Shown here: positions 9,437-22,275 of the stretch, one piece after another
Position numbering within the stretch: the first letter of the stretch is position 1
Layout of the letters: each line of letters begins with the position of its first letter
From: Alopecurus myosuroides
Taxonomy: Eukaryota; Streptophyta; Magnoliopsida; Poales; Poaceae
Length of the DNA: 64,000 bases
NCBI GenBank assembly: GCA_028641055.1
Contig: CM054060.1
Coordinates: forward strand, 240,836,833-240,900,832
Reading direction: 5' to 3'
The notes under the pieces: generated by a model
Seen by the model: the letters and a program-made list of their open reading frames with translations, nothing else
The model's database searches: none
What the model was told of the DNA's origin: nothing
Translations under genes and position numbers: made by a program

Positions 9437-12400
9437 ACCCAACTGTTCGTTATGAGATGCTGCCCTTCAAGTTCCAGAGCTTCCAGGAACTTTACAACCA
9501 GGCCATCACTCTTGAACGTGGCAAAAAGGAGATGGATACTGCTATCAAGAAGAGTGCTGGAGATTCCCGTGCTTCACCCTCTGGTCAGAAGAGGAAGCGC
9601 CGTGTGTTCGTTCCATACAGCGCTGTTCCTAGGGCTCCGTTTCAGCCAAGGCCATCTGGATATGCTCCTCGTCCACCTGTCCCACCTGCTACATCAACCT
9701 ATGGTGGTGGACAAGGTTCTCGTCCTCCAGTTGCCTCTCCTCCCAGCAATGTGTGCTACCGCTGTGGCCAGCCTGGTCACTTCTCGAGGGAGTGCCCTCA
9801 GAATCATGCTGGACGTGCACCTCCTCCTCCTCCTAAGAAAGTGGCAAAGCCTGCTGGTGCTGGACGTGGTCGTCTGAACTATGTGACTGCCGAGGATGCT
9901 CAGGACGATCCAAGCGTCTTACTGGGTACGATTCGTGTCAACTCAATTTCGGCTTTAGCCTTATTTGATTCTGGAGCATCGCATACATTCATGTCAGAAG
10001 GGTTTGCTAAAATGCATGGGATACCTTTCGAAAAGTTGCAAAAACCGTTAATGGTAAACTCCCCTGGTTGCAACTGGCAAACCACCATGGTTACGCCAGA
10101 GCTCATGGTTGAGGTGGGATCCTTACAATTCCCTGCAACCTTCATTGCCCTAAAATCCACTGACCTTGATGTCATACTGGGCATGGATTGGCTTGCCAAA
10201 TATGGAGCTGTTTTGGATTGTGCAACAAAATGCCTCACCTTGAAACATCCTTCCGGTGCCATCATCGACTATTGGTCTGAGTTCACCATTCCTCCTTCAG
10301 CACGCACACGACTTTCTCCTGAACTGCAGCTATACTTCATGCAAGGTGATTACCCTCCTGAAATTCATGAGTTACCTGTAGTCAGTGATTTCCCTGATGT
10401 GTTTCCTGAAGAGTTACCTGGCATGCCACCTGATCGAAGTGTGGAGTTTGTCATTGAGTTAGTCCCTGGTACCGCTCCTATGTCAAAAAGACCTTACCGT
10501 ATGGCCCCAGAGGAGTTGGTTGAGTTGAAACGCCAAATTGAGGAGTTAGAAGAAAAGGGTTTCATCCAACCTAGCACATCTTCATGGGGTTGTCCCACTA
10601 TCTTTGTCAAGAAGCGGGATACCAATGTTCCACGTTTGGTTGTTGACTATCGGCCGCTGAATGCAGTGACCATCAAAAACAAGTATCCTCTTCCAAGAAT
10701 TAATGACCTCTTTGATCAATTAGCTGGTGCAACTGTCTTTTCTAAGATGGACCTGCGATCAGGATACCATCAGATAAAGATCAGAAAGGAGGACATCCCT
10801 AAAACGGCGTTCACTACTCGTTATGGTCTTTACGAATACACCGTCATGTCTTTCGGTCTTACTAATGCTCCAGCTACCTTCATGAGGCTTATGAACTCGG
10901 TATTCATGGAGTATCTTGATAAGTTCGTCGTGGTCTACATCGACGACATCTTAGTCTATTCCAAAACCGAAGATGATCATTCTGAACACCTGCGTTTGGT
11001 GTTATCCAAACTTCGTGAGCACAAGCTTTATGCCAAGTTCTCCAAGTGTGAGTTCTGGTTGAAAGAACTCATCTATCTCGGACACGTGGTGTCTGCCGAA
11101 GGTGTTGCCGTTATTCCAGACAAGATCCAAACTATTCTGGACTGGGAAACACCTAAATCAGTCAAGGATGTTCGGAGTTTTCTCGGACTGGCTGGTTATT
11201 ACCGTCGTTTCATTGAGAACTTCTCCAAAATTGCAAAACCTATGACTGAACTTCTTAAGAAAGGCAAAAAGTTCGAGTGGTCAGAAAAAGCAGAGGAAAG
11301 TTTCCAAACTCTGAAAACCAAACTGACTACCGCTCCTGTGCTTGTTCTTCCTGATACGAGCAAGGATTTTGTTATCTTCTGTGATGCCTCTCAACAAGGA
11401 CTCGGTTGTGTGTTAATGCAAGAAGGTCATGTAGTGGCTTATGGTTCTCGTCAACTGAAACCACATGAGCACAACTACCCAACCCATGATCTTGAGCTAG
11501 CAGCCGTGGTCCATGCTCTCAAGCAATGGCGTCATTATCTTCTTGGCAACCGATGTGAGTTATACTCAGATCATCAGAGTCTGAAATATCTGTTCACCCA
11601 ACCGGATCTGAATCTCAGACAGAGAAGATGGTTGGAGGTAATCAAGGACTTTGATTTGGGTCTCAACTATCAACCCGGCAAAGCAAATGTCGTTGCTGAC
11701 GCGCTAAGTCGGAAGTCTTATTGCAACAATCTGATGATACAACAGGCCCAACCTCCTCTTCATGAGGAGTTCTCCAAACTTAACCTTGAAATCGTTCCTT
11801 CTGGTTATTTGGCCAACCTTGAGATAAAACCTTCCCTTGAAGACCAGATCAAGAAAGCTCAAAAGCGGGATCTGGGAACTGCCAACATCAAGAAGAACAT
11901 TGCTAGCGGTGCAGCTAAATGTTTCTCCATCGATGATCAAGGTGTCGTATACTTTGGCAACCGTCTGGTAGTGCCGAAGATACAGAATCTGAGAAAGCAA
12001 ATTCTCCAAGAGGCTCATGACACACCTCTTTCTATTCATCCCGGTAGCACCAAAATGTATCAGGATCTACGTCAAAGATTCTGGTGGTCCCGTATGAAGC
12101 GGGAGATCGCTCAGTATGTTGCTGAATGCGACGTATGTCGTCGTGTGAAAGCAGAACATCAAAGACCAGCCGGTGTTCTTCAACCCCTGCCTATTCCTGA
12201 ATGGAAGTGGGATGAGATTGGTATGGATTTCATTACCGGCCTTCCCAATACCAAAAAGGGGCACAATGCTATATGGGTAGTAATTGATCGTCTATCAAAG
12301 GTTGCCCATTTCCTTCCTGTTCGTGAGACTATTCGAGTCTCTGATCTGGCAGATTTATATATCTCACGAATAGTCAGTCTTCATGGAGTTCCAAAGAGGA

Positions 12401-13269
12401 TTGTCTCAGACAGAGGCAGTTTGTTTGTCTCCAGATTCTGGGAGAGTCTTCAAAAGGCTATGGGAACTCGTCTGTCCTTCAGCACAGCCTACCATCCACA
12501 AACCGGTGGCCAAACTGAGAGAGTTAACCAGATTCTAGAGGACATGCTCCGAGCTTGTGTTATATCGTTCGGTAAGGATTGGGAGAAGTTTCTTCCATAT
12601 GCCGAGTTCACTTATAACAACAGTTATCAATCTAGCTTGGGCAAGGCTCCTTTTGAAGTTCTTTACGGTCGCAAATGCCGAACTCCGCTGAATTGGTCTG
12701 AAACCGGTGAAAGATCGTTCTTTAGTCCGGATGTAATCAAGGAAGCGGAAGAAATCGTTCGTGTCATTCGTGAACGACTGAAAACAGCTCAATCTCGCCA
12801 GAAAAGCTATTATGATCGTCATCACCAAGATGTTCATTATGAGATTGGCGAGAAAGCTTATCTTCGAGTCACACCTCTGAAAGGTGGAAAACGGTTCGGA
12901 ATCAAAGGCAAACTGGCTCCTCGTTATATCGGTCCTTTCCCTATCATTGGAAAACGAGGTCAAGTTTCATATCAACTGCAGTTGCCTCCAGGATTTCCGG
13001 ATGTCCATGATGTATTCCATGTCTCACAACTCAAACGTTGCTTCAAAGATCCTGTTCGTGGTGTGGACCACGAAACCATCAAGCTCAAGGATGATCTCTC
13101 TTACAAGGAGGTTCCTGTCCGTATCCTCGATGAGGCCGAACGAAGAACTCGTAGTCAAACTATCAAGTTCCTCAAAGTTCAGTGGTCGCATCATTCCGAG
13201 AACGAAGCAACCTGGGAACGAGAAGATCGTTTGCGATCTAAGTACCCCGATTTCTTTTCTAAAACCTAG
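9286..13269 (+). CDS. gag-pol: Element A Gag C-terminus and Pol polyprotein (PR-RT-RNH-IN-chromodomain)
   Basis: The 1,327-residue frame has no internal stop. In order: rest of Gag; CCHC zinc knuckle (157-170); aspartic protease with DSGAS (228-232) and [11 protein letters not shown] (293-303); RT with YIDD (551-554); RNase H with D700, E737, D762 and D805; integrase with an HHCC zinc finger (H-x6-H, then CDVC), a DDE core ([19 protein letters not shown]) and a GPF/Y-type segment; then a chromodomain-like tail (last ~55 residues, ATWE and YPDFF). All catalytic residues I looked for are present. The first ATG here is internal; translation should begin in the 8852 frame, which is shifted by one base near 9275. 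The stop at 13267 is followed at once by the pre-PPT hairpin. Confidence 0.93.
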   Translation: MDGKRKEFLDLTQGSMGIEAYGRVFTRLARYAPRDVTNDEDKQDLFRKGLNPTVRYEMLPFKFQSFQELYNQAITLERGKKEMDTAIKKSAGDSRASPSGQKRKRRVFVPYSAVPRAPFQPRPSGYAPRPPVPPATSTYGGGQGSRPPVASPPSNVCYRCGQPGHFSRECPQNHAGRAPPPPPKKVAKPAGAGRGRLNYVTAEDAQDDPSVLLGTIRVNSISALALFDSGASHTFMSEGFAKMHGIPFEKLQKPLMVNSPGCNWQTTMVTPELMVEVGSLQFPATFIALKSTDLDVILGMDWLAKYGAVLDCATKCLTLKHPSGAIIDYWSEFTIPPSARTRLSPELQLYFMQGDYPPEIHELPVVSDFPDVFPEELPGMPPDRSVEFVIELVPGTAPMSKRPYRMAPEELVELKRQIEELEEKGFIQPSTSSWGCPTIFVKKRDTNVPRLVVDYRPLNAVTIKNKYPLPRINDLFDQLAGATVFSKMDLRSGYHQIKIRKEDIPKTAFTTRYGLYEYTVMSFGLTNAPATFMRLMNSVFMEYLDKFVVVYIDDILVYSKTEDDHSEHLRLVLSKLREHKLYAKFSKCEFWLKELIYLGHVVSAEGVAVIPDKIQTILDWETPKSVKDVRSFLGLAGYYRRFIENFSKIAKPMTELLKKGKKFEWSEKAEESFQTLKTKLTTAPVLVLPDTSKDFVIFCDASQQGLGCVLMQEGHVVAYGSRQLKPHEHNYPTHDLELAAVVHALKQWRHYLLGNRCELYSDHQSLKYLFTQPDLNLRQRRWLEVIKDFDLGLNYQPGKANVVADALSRKSYCNNLMIQQAQPPLHEEFSKLNLEIVPSGYLANLEIKPSLEDQIKKAQKRDLGTANIKKNIASGAAKCFSIDDQGVVYFGNRLVVPKIQNLRKQILQEAHDTPLSIHPGSTKMYQDLRQRFWWSRMKREIAQYVAECDVCRRVKAEHQRPAGVLQPLPIPEWKWDEIGMDFITGLPNTKKGHNAIWVVIDRLSKVAHFLPVRETIRVSDLADLYISRIVSLHGVPKRIVSDRGSLFVSRFWESLQKAMGTRLSFSTAYHPQTGGQTERVNQILEDMLRACVISFGKDWEKFLPYAEFTYNNSYQSSLGKAPFEVLYGRKCRTPLNWSETGERSFFSPDVIKEAEEIVRVIRERLKTAQSRQKSYYDRHHQDVHYEIGEKAYLRVTPLKGGKRFGIKGKLAPRYIGPFPIIGKRGQVSYQLQLPPGFPDVHDVFHVSQLKRCFKDPVRGVDHETIKLKDDLSYKEVPVRILDEAERRTRSQTIKFLKVQWSHHSENEATWEREDRLRSKYPDFFSKT

Positions 13270-13270
13270 G

Positions 13271-13303
13271 AATCTCGGGACGAGATTCTTGTAAGGGGGG
13301 TAG
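13271..13303 (+). promoter_or_regulatory. Element A hairpin plus polypurine tract
   Basis: A perfect inverted repeat AATCTCG-GGA-CGAGATT (13271-13287) begins one base after the pol stop. The purine tract AAGGGGGG (13293-13300) follows, three bases or so before the 3' LTR. The tract primes plus-strand DNA. The hairpin recurs before the tracts of B and D. Confidence 0.75.
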
Positions 13304-13306
13304 ACT

Positions 13307-16300
13307 TGTAACATCCCTACTTTTGTGTAATAAAGAGAGGTGTTGTGTACATGGCATGCATGCATGAAATTTTGGACCAAATTTTTCGCTTTTAAACTTT
13401 AATCGGAGAGTTTCCAGAAAATCACTTAAACCTGTTTCAAACAAAGTTGTTCTGCAAAGTTTCTCAAATGGAACCAAACTTATGCTAGAAAGGTAGCAAA
13501 TTGAAAGAGCTTTCCAATGACTATTTTTGTGCAATTTTTGGTTCACAAAAAGGCCCTCAAATTTCATTTTTGGGTTCTGTTTTAAAGTTTCCAGGGGCTT
13601 CCTTGCAATTTTATTTTCTCCCAGGGGGTTTTCTTGAAAACCCTGTCGTCTTCCTCCTGTCCGGTGACAGGAGGGCAGCCGCCGCCTCGCGCGCCACCTC
13701 CTGCTTCCCCGCGGTCGACGTGGAGGCCCCCAACGACTCCAAAGAGACGTCCGCATCGAGAGCACCTCGCAGAACCCCCCCACCCGCTGTCTCTCTCCCC
13801 TCCTCTGTCTCCTCCTCCGCCGAAACCGGCCGTCGCCGTCGATCCGTCACCGCCGTGGCTCCGCTCCCTCCCCGGCCCTCTCGTTAGGCTCATTGGATCC
13901 GCGACGAGCCCCTCCCCGCCCTCGCGAAGACGCAGCAGCCGGGATGCCGTAGTCGCCGCGAATCGCGCCGCCTCCTTCAACCTCTCCGGTCGCCGGAATC
14001 CTCACCGCGCCGCCGATTGCGACCACCTCCGGCCCCGTCGTTAGCTCCGTTGAGCTCGTGGTGAGCTCCTCCGTCTTCCCATCCCCTCCGTTCGTCCTCT
14101 CCGGCTCGGGTTCGACGAGTTCGCCGGAACCCGATAGCCCCGCCGCCGCCCGCCATCGATTCCTCGCCGCCGGTGACCAAACCAGGGCGGCGCCACCACG
14201 GCTAGATGCGCCTCGGGGAGCTGCATCGAATGAGCCCAGGCACGCGCACGGGGATCGCCGGAATCGTCGCCGGCGAGCTCTCCCCGGCCACTGCCGTCCA
14301 CCGTGAGGTCACGGTGATGTCACCGTGACATCACCTGCCCACGTGGCTTGACAAGTGGCATTTCTTTCTGTCTGTTTTAAACTGAGCAGTGGGCCCCGCA
14401 GTAAAAGAGAAAAACAGAAAATATTTGTTCTTTAGAAAATTAATAACTTTTATTTCACAGCTCCAAAAATTATGAAAAAAATATGTGCATGTTCAGAAAA
14501 ATGAGAGCTATTTATCCATGTCATTTTCATACATGTTCAACCAAGTTTAAAATGAGGTCACTTTTGTACTTAACTTTTAATTCATTTAAAATATTGAAAA
14601 TAAAGTTTTTATTCAATAAAAATAGAAAATTAAGTGTAATATACCATTTTGATCAGTGAAACAAATGCAATCCAACTATGAGGTTTATAAAGTCATTTGA
14701 GCATGTTAGCTTGGTCACATCTTCAGTTTAGGGTTTTTCCCCTCCTCCGGTGTTCGTCGTTCACGGCGCAAAACCCTAGCTCCCTGTTATATCTTTTAAG
14801 CTTCATCTCATTTGCATTGTTTTACTCATGCATACATATTGTGCATTGCACGGTCGTCAAGTATTGATTGTTTGCCTTCTTTCCGGTGTTGTTCGTTATC
14901 GGTAGACCGAGATCCGGAGGTCGATCCGGCGTTCTACGACAACTCGAGCTCTACTTTCGACGAGCAAGGCAAGCACCACCTCATGGCTACCCATGTTTTG
15001 AGTCTTTGAACCTCTTACTCATGCATTCGATTCAACTGTGTTTTGAGTCTGTTAGAGTTAACCTATCCACTGCATGACCCTTCCCCTCACATGTCACCTT
15101 CATACCTGTTTACCCTCCTAGTATGACTAGGGTTGTTTGAGTATCGTAGAGCCTTGTGTGTTATGCTTAGCCATGCTTAGTGTTCTGATCTACTACATCC
15201 GGTTGATGTTTTGGATCACTTCGATAACCTTGTATGTTGTTATATTTATGAGTACTGAGCATATGAAACTGATTAAGGCTAGCACGGGAGGCCACTTGGG
15301 TAGTGGTTATTCGTTCCGTACTCGCCAACCCTAGGATTTAAGGTCTCGCCGCGGAAGCCAAGACTGAGCGTGCAGCCACACGCGGGCCAATGAACCCCGC
15401 TCGGCTAACTAACTTGTTTGATCACTTCCATGGGTCACATAGTTTGAGTTTTCCATTCGCGGGTGTGTCATAAAACGTTTTGGAGAAAACTAGGGCGTGA
15501 CCGGGACCAGTGATGGACGTACACGGATCTTGTTCCGACTCACAGAACAGGTGCCGTCAGGAGGTGGCCAACTCCCTGTTGACGGGGTGGCCCTGTTTGG
15601 GTTGACTCATGGAAAGGGTTAAGCAAGGTAAAGGCCGTGGTCGACCACACTCTGCCGCGCTCTTAGAGAGGAGCGTTACCGCGTGGCGTTAAGAGTCGGT
15701 CGATACGTGTGGGTAAAGTGTACCACCCTGCAGGGATAAATCTTTCGGAAAGCCGTGTCCACGGTTATGGACAACTTGGTGAAAGTCACGGGGTCATAGA
15801 TAACTCTAACGGAATGACTAAAACTTGCTGGCAATGAATGAAGGATGCCTCCTCGACTACGTCGAGAGGGGTGATTCTTGTAGCATAAGGTAGTCTGGGG
15901 TTGAGAAAGTACTTGATGGACTAAAAAACATAATGGTCTCAGTAGTTGAGTAGATTCCTCCTCTGTTTATAAATGCTCTATTACACGTGCTTCTCTTCCT
16001 CAACTTCGGAAAACAAAGTTGGCTTTATGCAAAGAACCTTAAAAGCCAAGTCTTGCTGAGTACCTTCTGTACTCAACCTTGCTTCGTTGTTGTTTTATTT
16101 CAGACTTCGGTGATGCAGCTGAAGAGGGGTTCTACCTCGACGTCGACGAGTAGTTAGGAGTTCCCAGGCAGCAGCTTGGTATCTGTAGTATGGGTTTGGC
16201 TACGTTGCTTATGTTTCGGACTCTTAGTCCTTTTGCTCTTGTTGTATAGCAACATATTTGCTTTCGCTGCTTGTTGTAATGTTGGGTTGCTGGACCTATG

Positions 16301-16803
16301 TTGGTCTTGTAACCTCTTTGTGTAAGCTACTCTAGTATGCCTTGTTTAATACAACTTTCATGTCTAGAGTACTGCTTTGATCGGTTGTTGGTCTCGAGCC
16401 CGTTGTTATACAGTTTTGGCTATGCCTGCATAGTTGTCGCAGTCGAGGGGTTGTGGAGCCGATGATCCATGTCCGAGCCCGCCTGCCGGAGATATCCGGC
16501 CTGGGGCGAGGTAACCCCAGTAACCCTCGATTGTTGTTGCACTTTCTGGACACATAGCATCTCTGTATAACTCTGGTCCCGTTCCTTCAGTTTCATCCGA
16601 CTCGTGGATGCTTGGGTATACATATCTGGTTATGACTAGCATGGACACAAGGAGTAGTAGACCGGGGATCCGGACTACGTGCCGATGAATCCGGTCTGCC
16701 TGCCGTTGTTTGTTGCGGCCGGGGCTGGTAACCCTGAAGCCCTTGTGAGTCCACTGCTAGGAGCACATGACAGTTTGTATATCTCGGGGTCCGGGGTCCG
16801 ACA
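13307..16803 (+). repeat. Element A 3' LTR
   Basis: It has the same 3,497 bp length as the 5' LTR and ends TCCGACA before the CCTGC duplication. It carries the same palindrome (14309-14328), TATA-like box (15966-15974) and GC-rich pseudo-ORFs. Its first ~130 bp differ sharply from the 5' copy. Confidence 0.95.
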
Positions 16804-16808
16804 CCTGC
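16804..16808. repeat. Target site duplication of A, right copy (CCTGC)
   Basis: Second copy of CCTGC, directly after the 3' LTR of A. Confidence 0.95.
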
Positions 16809-19331
16809 CCCAACAATACATCATTACAATACAGCGGAAGCATTCCAACATGTCTGAGTACAGACAAGAACCAAATAGGCCTAAGAGGCCGGAAACAAAC
16901 AGACGGAGCCCATCCACGAAGTCTCGGATCCTTCCCGGGTCCGCTATCTACTCGTCAGCAGTCTCGTCATACTCCACGTAGTTGCCACCATGTAGATCCT
17001 CGGAAACGTAGGTCTGCGGAAACCACAGCCCCAAAGGGGTCAGTACATAAACGTACTGGCAAGCAAGACTCACAGTTCACCAAAGTGTAACCCGTCAACA
17101 CCAAGCACAGATGCCTTGGGTTTCAACGGAAGAGAGGGGATACAAAGATGCTGCAACTGGCTGCGCTAACCAACTACAGAGATTCTACCACTTCCGGCTA
17201 ACAGAAAGGAGATAAGATCGAGGATTGTAACCAACGGAAAGATAACTTCAAACAAACCCATCCTGGATCTCGCCCCTTATCCAAAGAAGCAATCCGAGGA
17301 TAACTCACACAGTTGTATTAAAGGTGAATCAAGTTATTGTGTCATCAACCTATTACTAGTCAGGTTATTAATCATTAGGTGTAACAGGTTTGATCATTAT
17401 GTTTGAGTTGTCCTGAGTACTTGTTAGCCAGTACTTTCACCAAGTAATCCATGACCGCGGAAAACACGGCTTCTCGAGAAGATTATCCCTGCAGGGTTGC
17501 ACCAATTTGGCCGTACACGTATGAATGGCCCGCCAGATGGGAGATCACCCCACCAAGCGAGGCACTCAACACAACCAACCATTCTTCGCATCAAGCCCAA
17601 AGCACCTTGGGCGCACGGCTAATCGAGCCCAGAAGAAAATGGAACCTCATAGCACTCTAAGAACGTGTCCCCCTATATGCCGACTACAAAAGTTCCACCC
17701 TGCGCTGGGCTCGCAAAAACATGCATGCGGCAAATGGAAAACACAAACTAAATGAGGCGATTTGGACGAGATGCAAATCAGGTCAAGTTGAGGAGGGCGC
17801 CCATACTCGCTTCCCACATGCGGGTAGTGCGCTCATCATGGATCAGTAGACAAGACCCTTTTCCTATTAGGGTCGACACTAGCAGGCTACAAAACCTCTC
17901 ATGGGCCTCCTGCCGGTGCCTTATCATCAAATTTATTATTAATAGTAACATTAGCATGATTGATTGATTAAACATCGAGCCCCCACAACGTAATAGAGTA
18001 GTAATCAGAAAGTAACGGGTAACAGACTCGAGAAAAACAACCTAAGCATGCTAGTAAGACACTGGCTCAACCAAGAGGTGATAGGAGTGGAGGTGAGGCA
18101 ATATCAAGGTTAAGGGATTCATGTGATGGGTTCGTAACAGAAACAACTACTACTAAGGCTAGCAGAAAAGAACAACGGAAAGTATCGGTAATCAATGTTG
18201 AAAGGAACACGATGGTTCATGTGAGTGATAACTTGCCTGCAAAACCCAGTAGCCTGGTACTGAGCTAACTCCTTAGAAGGGGTGCCGTAAGTATCGTCGG
18301 TCTCAACGTCGTCGTTTATCCGGGAAGAAGCAAACAGACAATGCAGAAGGGGTAGACAATCAATATCATGGCATTGGTGCACAAACATGGGATGATGCAT
18401 GTCACGTTAATAGATGCAACAAAGTAAACTAGTGGATATGATACACAAGTTTAAATGGATTCCATATGCAAAGATTGCATATGGCAAACCCATGCCTTAA
18501 GGTTGAATTAGTTGTTCTACCACTAAGCATCAGGTGTAGGTGAGTTAGCATGATGCATGCATGATGAAGAACAAGAAGATAACAATATTAAATGCAATTG
18601 AAATGATAGTTAACCATTTTAGAAAACATTAATAAGGTTTGGCAATTATTGTTACTTAATGGTGTTAAACAAGTAGTGGTTGTTTTCATCAAGTTAAAAT
18701 GCTCAAAACAATTAACAAAGTTTATATTTGAAAAGGTTATCAAATTTTAGTTGGATTACATGTTTCACATTTTGAAATTGGACTTTGGATTATTTAATTA
18801 TGAATTAAACAATATTAAACAAGTTTTAATTGAATTAAACAAGATTTAAATTGTTTAAGCAATTTAAATTGTTCAAACCAGGAAACAAATTTTATATTTG
18901 AATAGGGTATTCAAAATGGTATGGAAAACATATTTTATTTGACTTATTTGGAAATAGTATGAATTACTTATGAATTATTGCAAATTACATTTGAATTATC
19001 CAAATTTGAATTTTAAATGTATTTTGAAAACTCAAAACAGAACACAATTAAGTTATTTGGAAAGACTGTTAAATTTTGAACAGAAAACATATAAAGTTTT
19101 TGTTTATTGGGTTTATAGATTTAAAGTTATTGAATTTTCAAGTTAGGTGTTTATTCTGCCAATTTAAGAGTATTTGGAAAATATCAGAAAACGTGTTAAC
19201 CATTTGTTACATTACAGCAACCTAGCCGCAGCCACTGGGTGTTGGCCACGGTGCCAGCGTGGCGCTGTGGATGGTGAGGTGGCGCAGCGGGTCACTGACC
19301 CGCGGGCCTGGCCACCGAGGCAAAAACGCGG

Positions 19332-19405
19332 AAAAAGGACGCGCGAGGGGGGGAATCGAACCCGCACCCTCCTCCTGCGCGCGAAGGGCCACTGCCACTG
19401 CGCTG
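19332..19405 (-). promoter_or_regulatory. tRNA-like Pol III cassette in B 5' LTR
   Basis: Same arrangement as at 957-1030: A box-like CAGCGCAGTGG (19405-19395), B box GGTTCGATTCC (19362-19352) and T5 (19336-19332) on the minus strand. One substitution lies between the boxes relative to the other LTR; both boxes are unchanged. Confidence 0.5.
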
Positions 19406-20954
19406 TAACTGAACTTTTGTTCAGAGTACAGCTGCAAGGTTTTTCAGGTAAAGCACCCGGCTTTGTGCCAAACTGACGAATCTGCATCTGCAGTTTGCAG
19501 TCACGGACAGAGGCCTTCTGTCGGTGATCACCACGGCGGGTCTCCGGCGGCTCGCGGGTGGTCTAGGTTGCGCACAGGTGTGCGTGGTGATGCTTGTGCA
19601 GAGAAGAGGGAGATAGGAGGTGGAGGCCACGGCGAGCTCACCTCCGGTGGAGTCGAGCAGCGGCTCGGTGCGGATGGCCGGCGACGAACGGCGTGGATGG
19701 CGGCGCGGCTACGGGCTGCCTCGAGTGCCACTGTGGTGTCGTTGACGTAGGGGGCAACGTGGGCTTCCCGTTCCCGTGGCTAGCTCGCGCTGCTAGCCAT
19801 CGGCGACGGCGAGCGGCGGAGGGTTTCAGAGAGTGGCGGCGGGGTTCAGAGCGTGGACTCGCGGTTGCAGAGAAGAAAGGAGGCAGACGGCGGCGGAGTT
19901 CGAGGGGGGAGGAAGCAGGCTAGGTTAGGGCTAGCAGGGGTGGAAACGACGTTTTTATCGTGGCTCAGGGCGCTGTACGGCGAGCCATCGGGAGGGTGAG
20001 AGAACGATCAACGGAGGGGGAGCGATCGTACTGTCGACGTCAGCGCGAGGAGGAAGAAAAGCGACCGCGCTGAAGGGGTATTGGGCCACCAGAGGGAAAA
20101 TGGGCTGGGCCTAGGGTAGGTTTAGCTGCTGCGCACCGTTCTCTTCTTTTTTTTTTTTTTTTTTTTTCAATTATTTTTTTTTGCTGAAACCAGATTTGGA
20201 AGAAATTGATAGGGTTTTTGATTTCAAAAATTTTGAGAAAATTCATGGGACCATGTTAGCTCAAAAGCTAACAGTTGGCAAAATAGGTTTTTGAAAATTC
20301 AACTTTTACATTGCTGTTTGTAAAATAAGCCAAATTATAAGATTTTGAATATTCAAATTGATTAATGAAATCAACCTTTTAATAAGGTGACCCAAAGGAA
20401 TTAATTGGAAAACAAGTAATGAGAGAAAGTTTTGGTTATTATTTTTATAATTTCAAATTGGGTTCTGTTTTGAATGTTTTGGTTTGAATTTGAGCAATTT
20501 AGAAATTAATAAATTAATATTGAAAACAAGGATTTTAATAGGGGAACCCTATTGATTAAAGTGATTAAATTAGTTGTTTGGCTTGTTAAAGTTTATAAGT
20601 TCAAAAATGTTCTGTTTGATGGATTTGATTTGAATTTGAAAGTGATTTGAAGTAATTGATTGAATTAATTGTTTGATTAAAACCAACAATTTAATAAGTG
20701 ATCAACATGAAATAAAATGGAACAAATTGGTTGTTTTCATTTGTTATTTTTATTCCAAAAGTTGTAACAGAACAAGTATGAAAACATTGTTTGAGTAAGG
20801 TTTGAATTTGAGTTGTGAAAACAGTGGAAAACAAGTGCAACAATTTAGAAACAAAAGCAAACAACATGGAAACAATATGATGACATGATGCAATACTTTA
20901 ATAAGCATGAAACAAACATTCTAAGAGGCTAGTTTTCATACTTGGGCTGTTACA

Positions 20955-22275
20955 CCAGCTCGATGCTCCATTTTGCTATTCTTCCGGATGCCATTGGGTT
21001 GTTCATGATTGTACCGAGTGATGCATCATTAACCACTGTTATGGTGTGTTCCTGGAAGTAGTGCTTGAGCTTTCGAGCTGTGAGAACAACTCCATATGCG
21101 AGCTTCTGGTAGTGAGGATATCGTTGTTTGCATGGCGAGAGCACCTCGCTGATGTAGTCGATCGGTCTTTGAACTCCGTATGCCTTGCCTTCCTCAGGTC
21201 GTTCGACCACGATGGCCGTGCTGATGACCTGGTTTGTTGCGGCTAGGTATAGGTATAGTGGCTCCCTCTCTTGTGGTGTTGCCATAATGCGCCTGCTCTG
21301 CAAGGATCGATTCAGGTCTGCGAATGCCTTCTTAGCTTCCGGTGTCCATTCGAACTTGTCCGTCTTCTTCAGCAGTTTATAGAAGGGTAACGCCTGCTCA
21401 CTCAATCGTGCGATAAATCTGCTCAAGGCAGCTAGTCGCCCTGCGAGCTGTTGGACTCCGCGTAGATTGGTTGGCTCCTTCATTGTCAAGATTGCTTGTA
21501 TCTTCTCTGGGTTGGCTTCAATGCCTCTGGCGGATACCAGGTACCCAAGAAGTTGTCCTGCTGGGACGCCGAAGACGCATTTTTTCGGGTTGAGCTTAAT
21601 CCTGTATGCGTTTAGAGCGTCAAATGTTTCTCTAATGTCCTCGAGGAGTATATCCTCTACTCGAGTCTTGATGACGATGTCTTCAATGTACACTTGTACG
21701 TTCTTGCCAATGAGCTTGGCGAGGCATTTTTGCATGCAGCGCTGATATGTTGCGCCTGCGTTTTTGAGCCCGAAGGGCATTGTCGTGTAGCAGTACACAC
21801 CGTGGGGTGTGATGAATGTTGTCTTTTCCTCGTCTTCCTGCTTCATCCGGATCTGATTATATCCCGAGTAGGCGTCCAGGAAGGAGAGGCGTTGACAGCC
21901 TGCGGTGGAGTCCACGATCTGGTCGATTCGCGGGAGGGGAAAGTTATCCTTGGGGCAGTGCTTATTCAGCGACGTGTAGTCGATGCACACTCGAAGGATG
22001 TTGGTGTTCTTCTTTGGGACCAGCACTGGGTTTGCTAACCAAGTGGATATCTTGATCTCCCCGATGAATTTTGCTGCTAGCAATCTGTTTACTTCTTCTC
22101 CAAGCGCTTTCTGCTTGGGTTCTGAAAACCGTCGAGTGGTCTTCTTGATGGGTTTTGCATCTTTAAAGACTTCGAGTGAGTGCTCGGCGAACTCCCTGGG
22201 TATTCCTGGCATATCTGAGGGCTGCCAGGCGAAAATTTCCCAGTACTCACGGAGGAGTTCGACGAGCGCGCTTTC
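20955..22275 (-). pseudogene. pol: Element C pol: RT and RNase H (cut by B)
   Basis: The minus-strand frame (about 420 residues from M at 22212) is a Tat-lineage reverse transcriptase. It has CIDYTSLNKHCPKD, LPRIDQIVDSTAG, FLDAYSGYNQI, the thumb CVFGVPAGQLLG, and then RNase H, ending at GRIAKWSIEL where B begins at 20954. The catalytic box, normally YVDD, reads YIED, so the first of the paired aspartates is Glu. That should impair polymerisation. The frame continues from 22276-22685 through one TAG at 22274-22276, a stop also present in E. C is the same family as E but inverted. The rest of pol, with integrase, must lie left of B and outside the window. Confidence 0.9.

Larger units (their letters stand above)
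3916..16803 (+). mobile_element. Element A: nearly intact Tekay-type chromovirus LTR retrotransposon
   Basis: This 12,888 bp element has two 3,497 bp LTRs (3916-7412 and 13307-16803), a perfect 5 bp target duplication, an iMet primer site, a purine tract, an extra ORF before gag, and gag-PR-RT-RNH-IN with a terminal chromodomain. LTR length, primer and chromodomain fit the Tekay (Del) clade of Ty3/gypsy. Apart from a divergent 130 bp edge, the LTRs differ at about a dozen sites, so insertion is recent. Commonly used grass substitution rates would put it well under a million years. It is inserted in the 5' LTR of B. Confidence 0.93.
16804..20954 (-). repeat. Element B, 5' LTR, main segment
   Basis: This continues B's 5' LTR after the insertion of A. 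The first five bases are the CCTGC duplication. 18376-20954 matches the 3' LTR copy at 1-2571. On the minus strand it starts TGTAACAGCCC at 20954, where it meets the RNase H coding region of element C. 16809-18375 has no partner inside the window but resembles element G around 58860-60200 (for example the shared segment at 17430-17540 and 59205-59330). Confidence 0.9.

Noticed and set aside
9900..12963. Antisense ORFs of 65-142 residues over A's pol
   Set aside because: They are shadows of the strong sense polyprotein and lack the promoter or splice signals seen for F's antisense gene.
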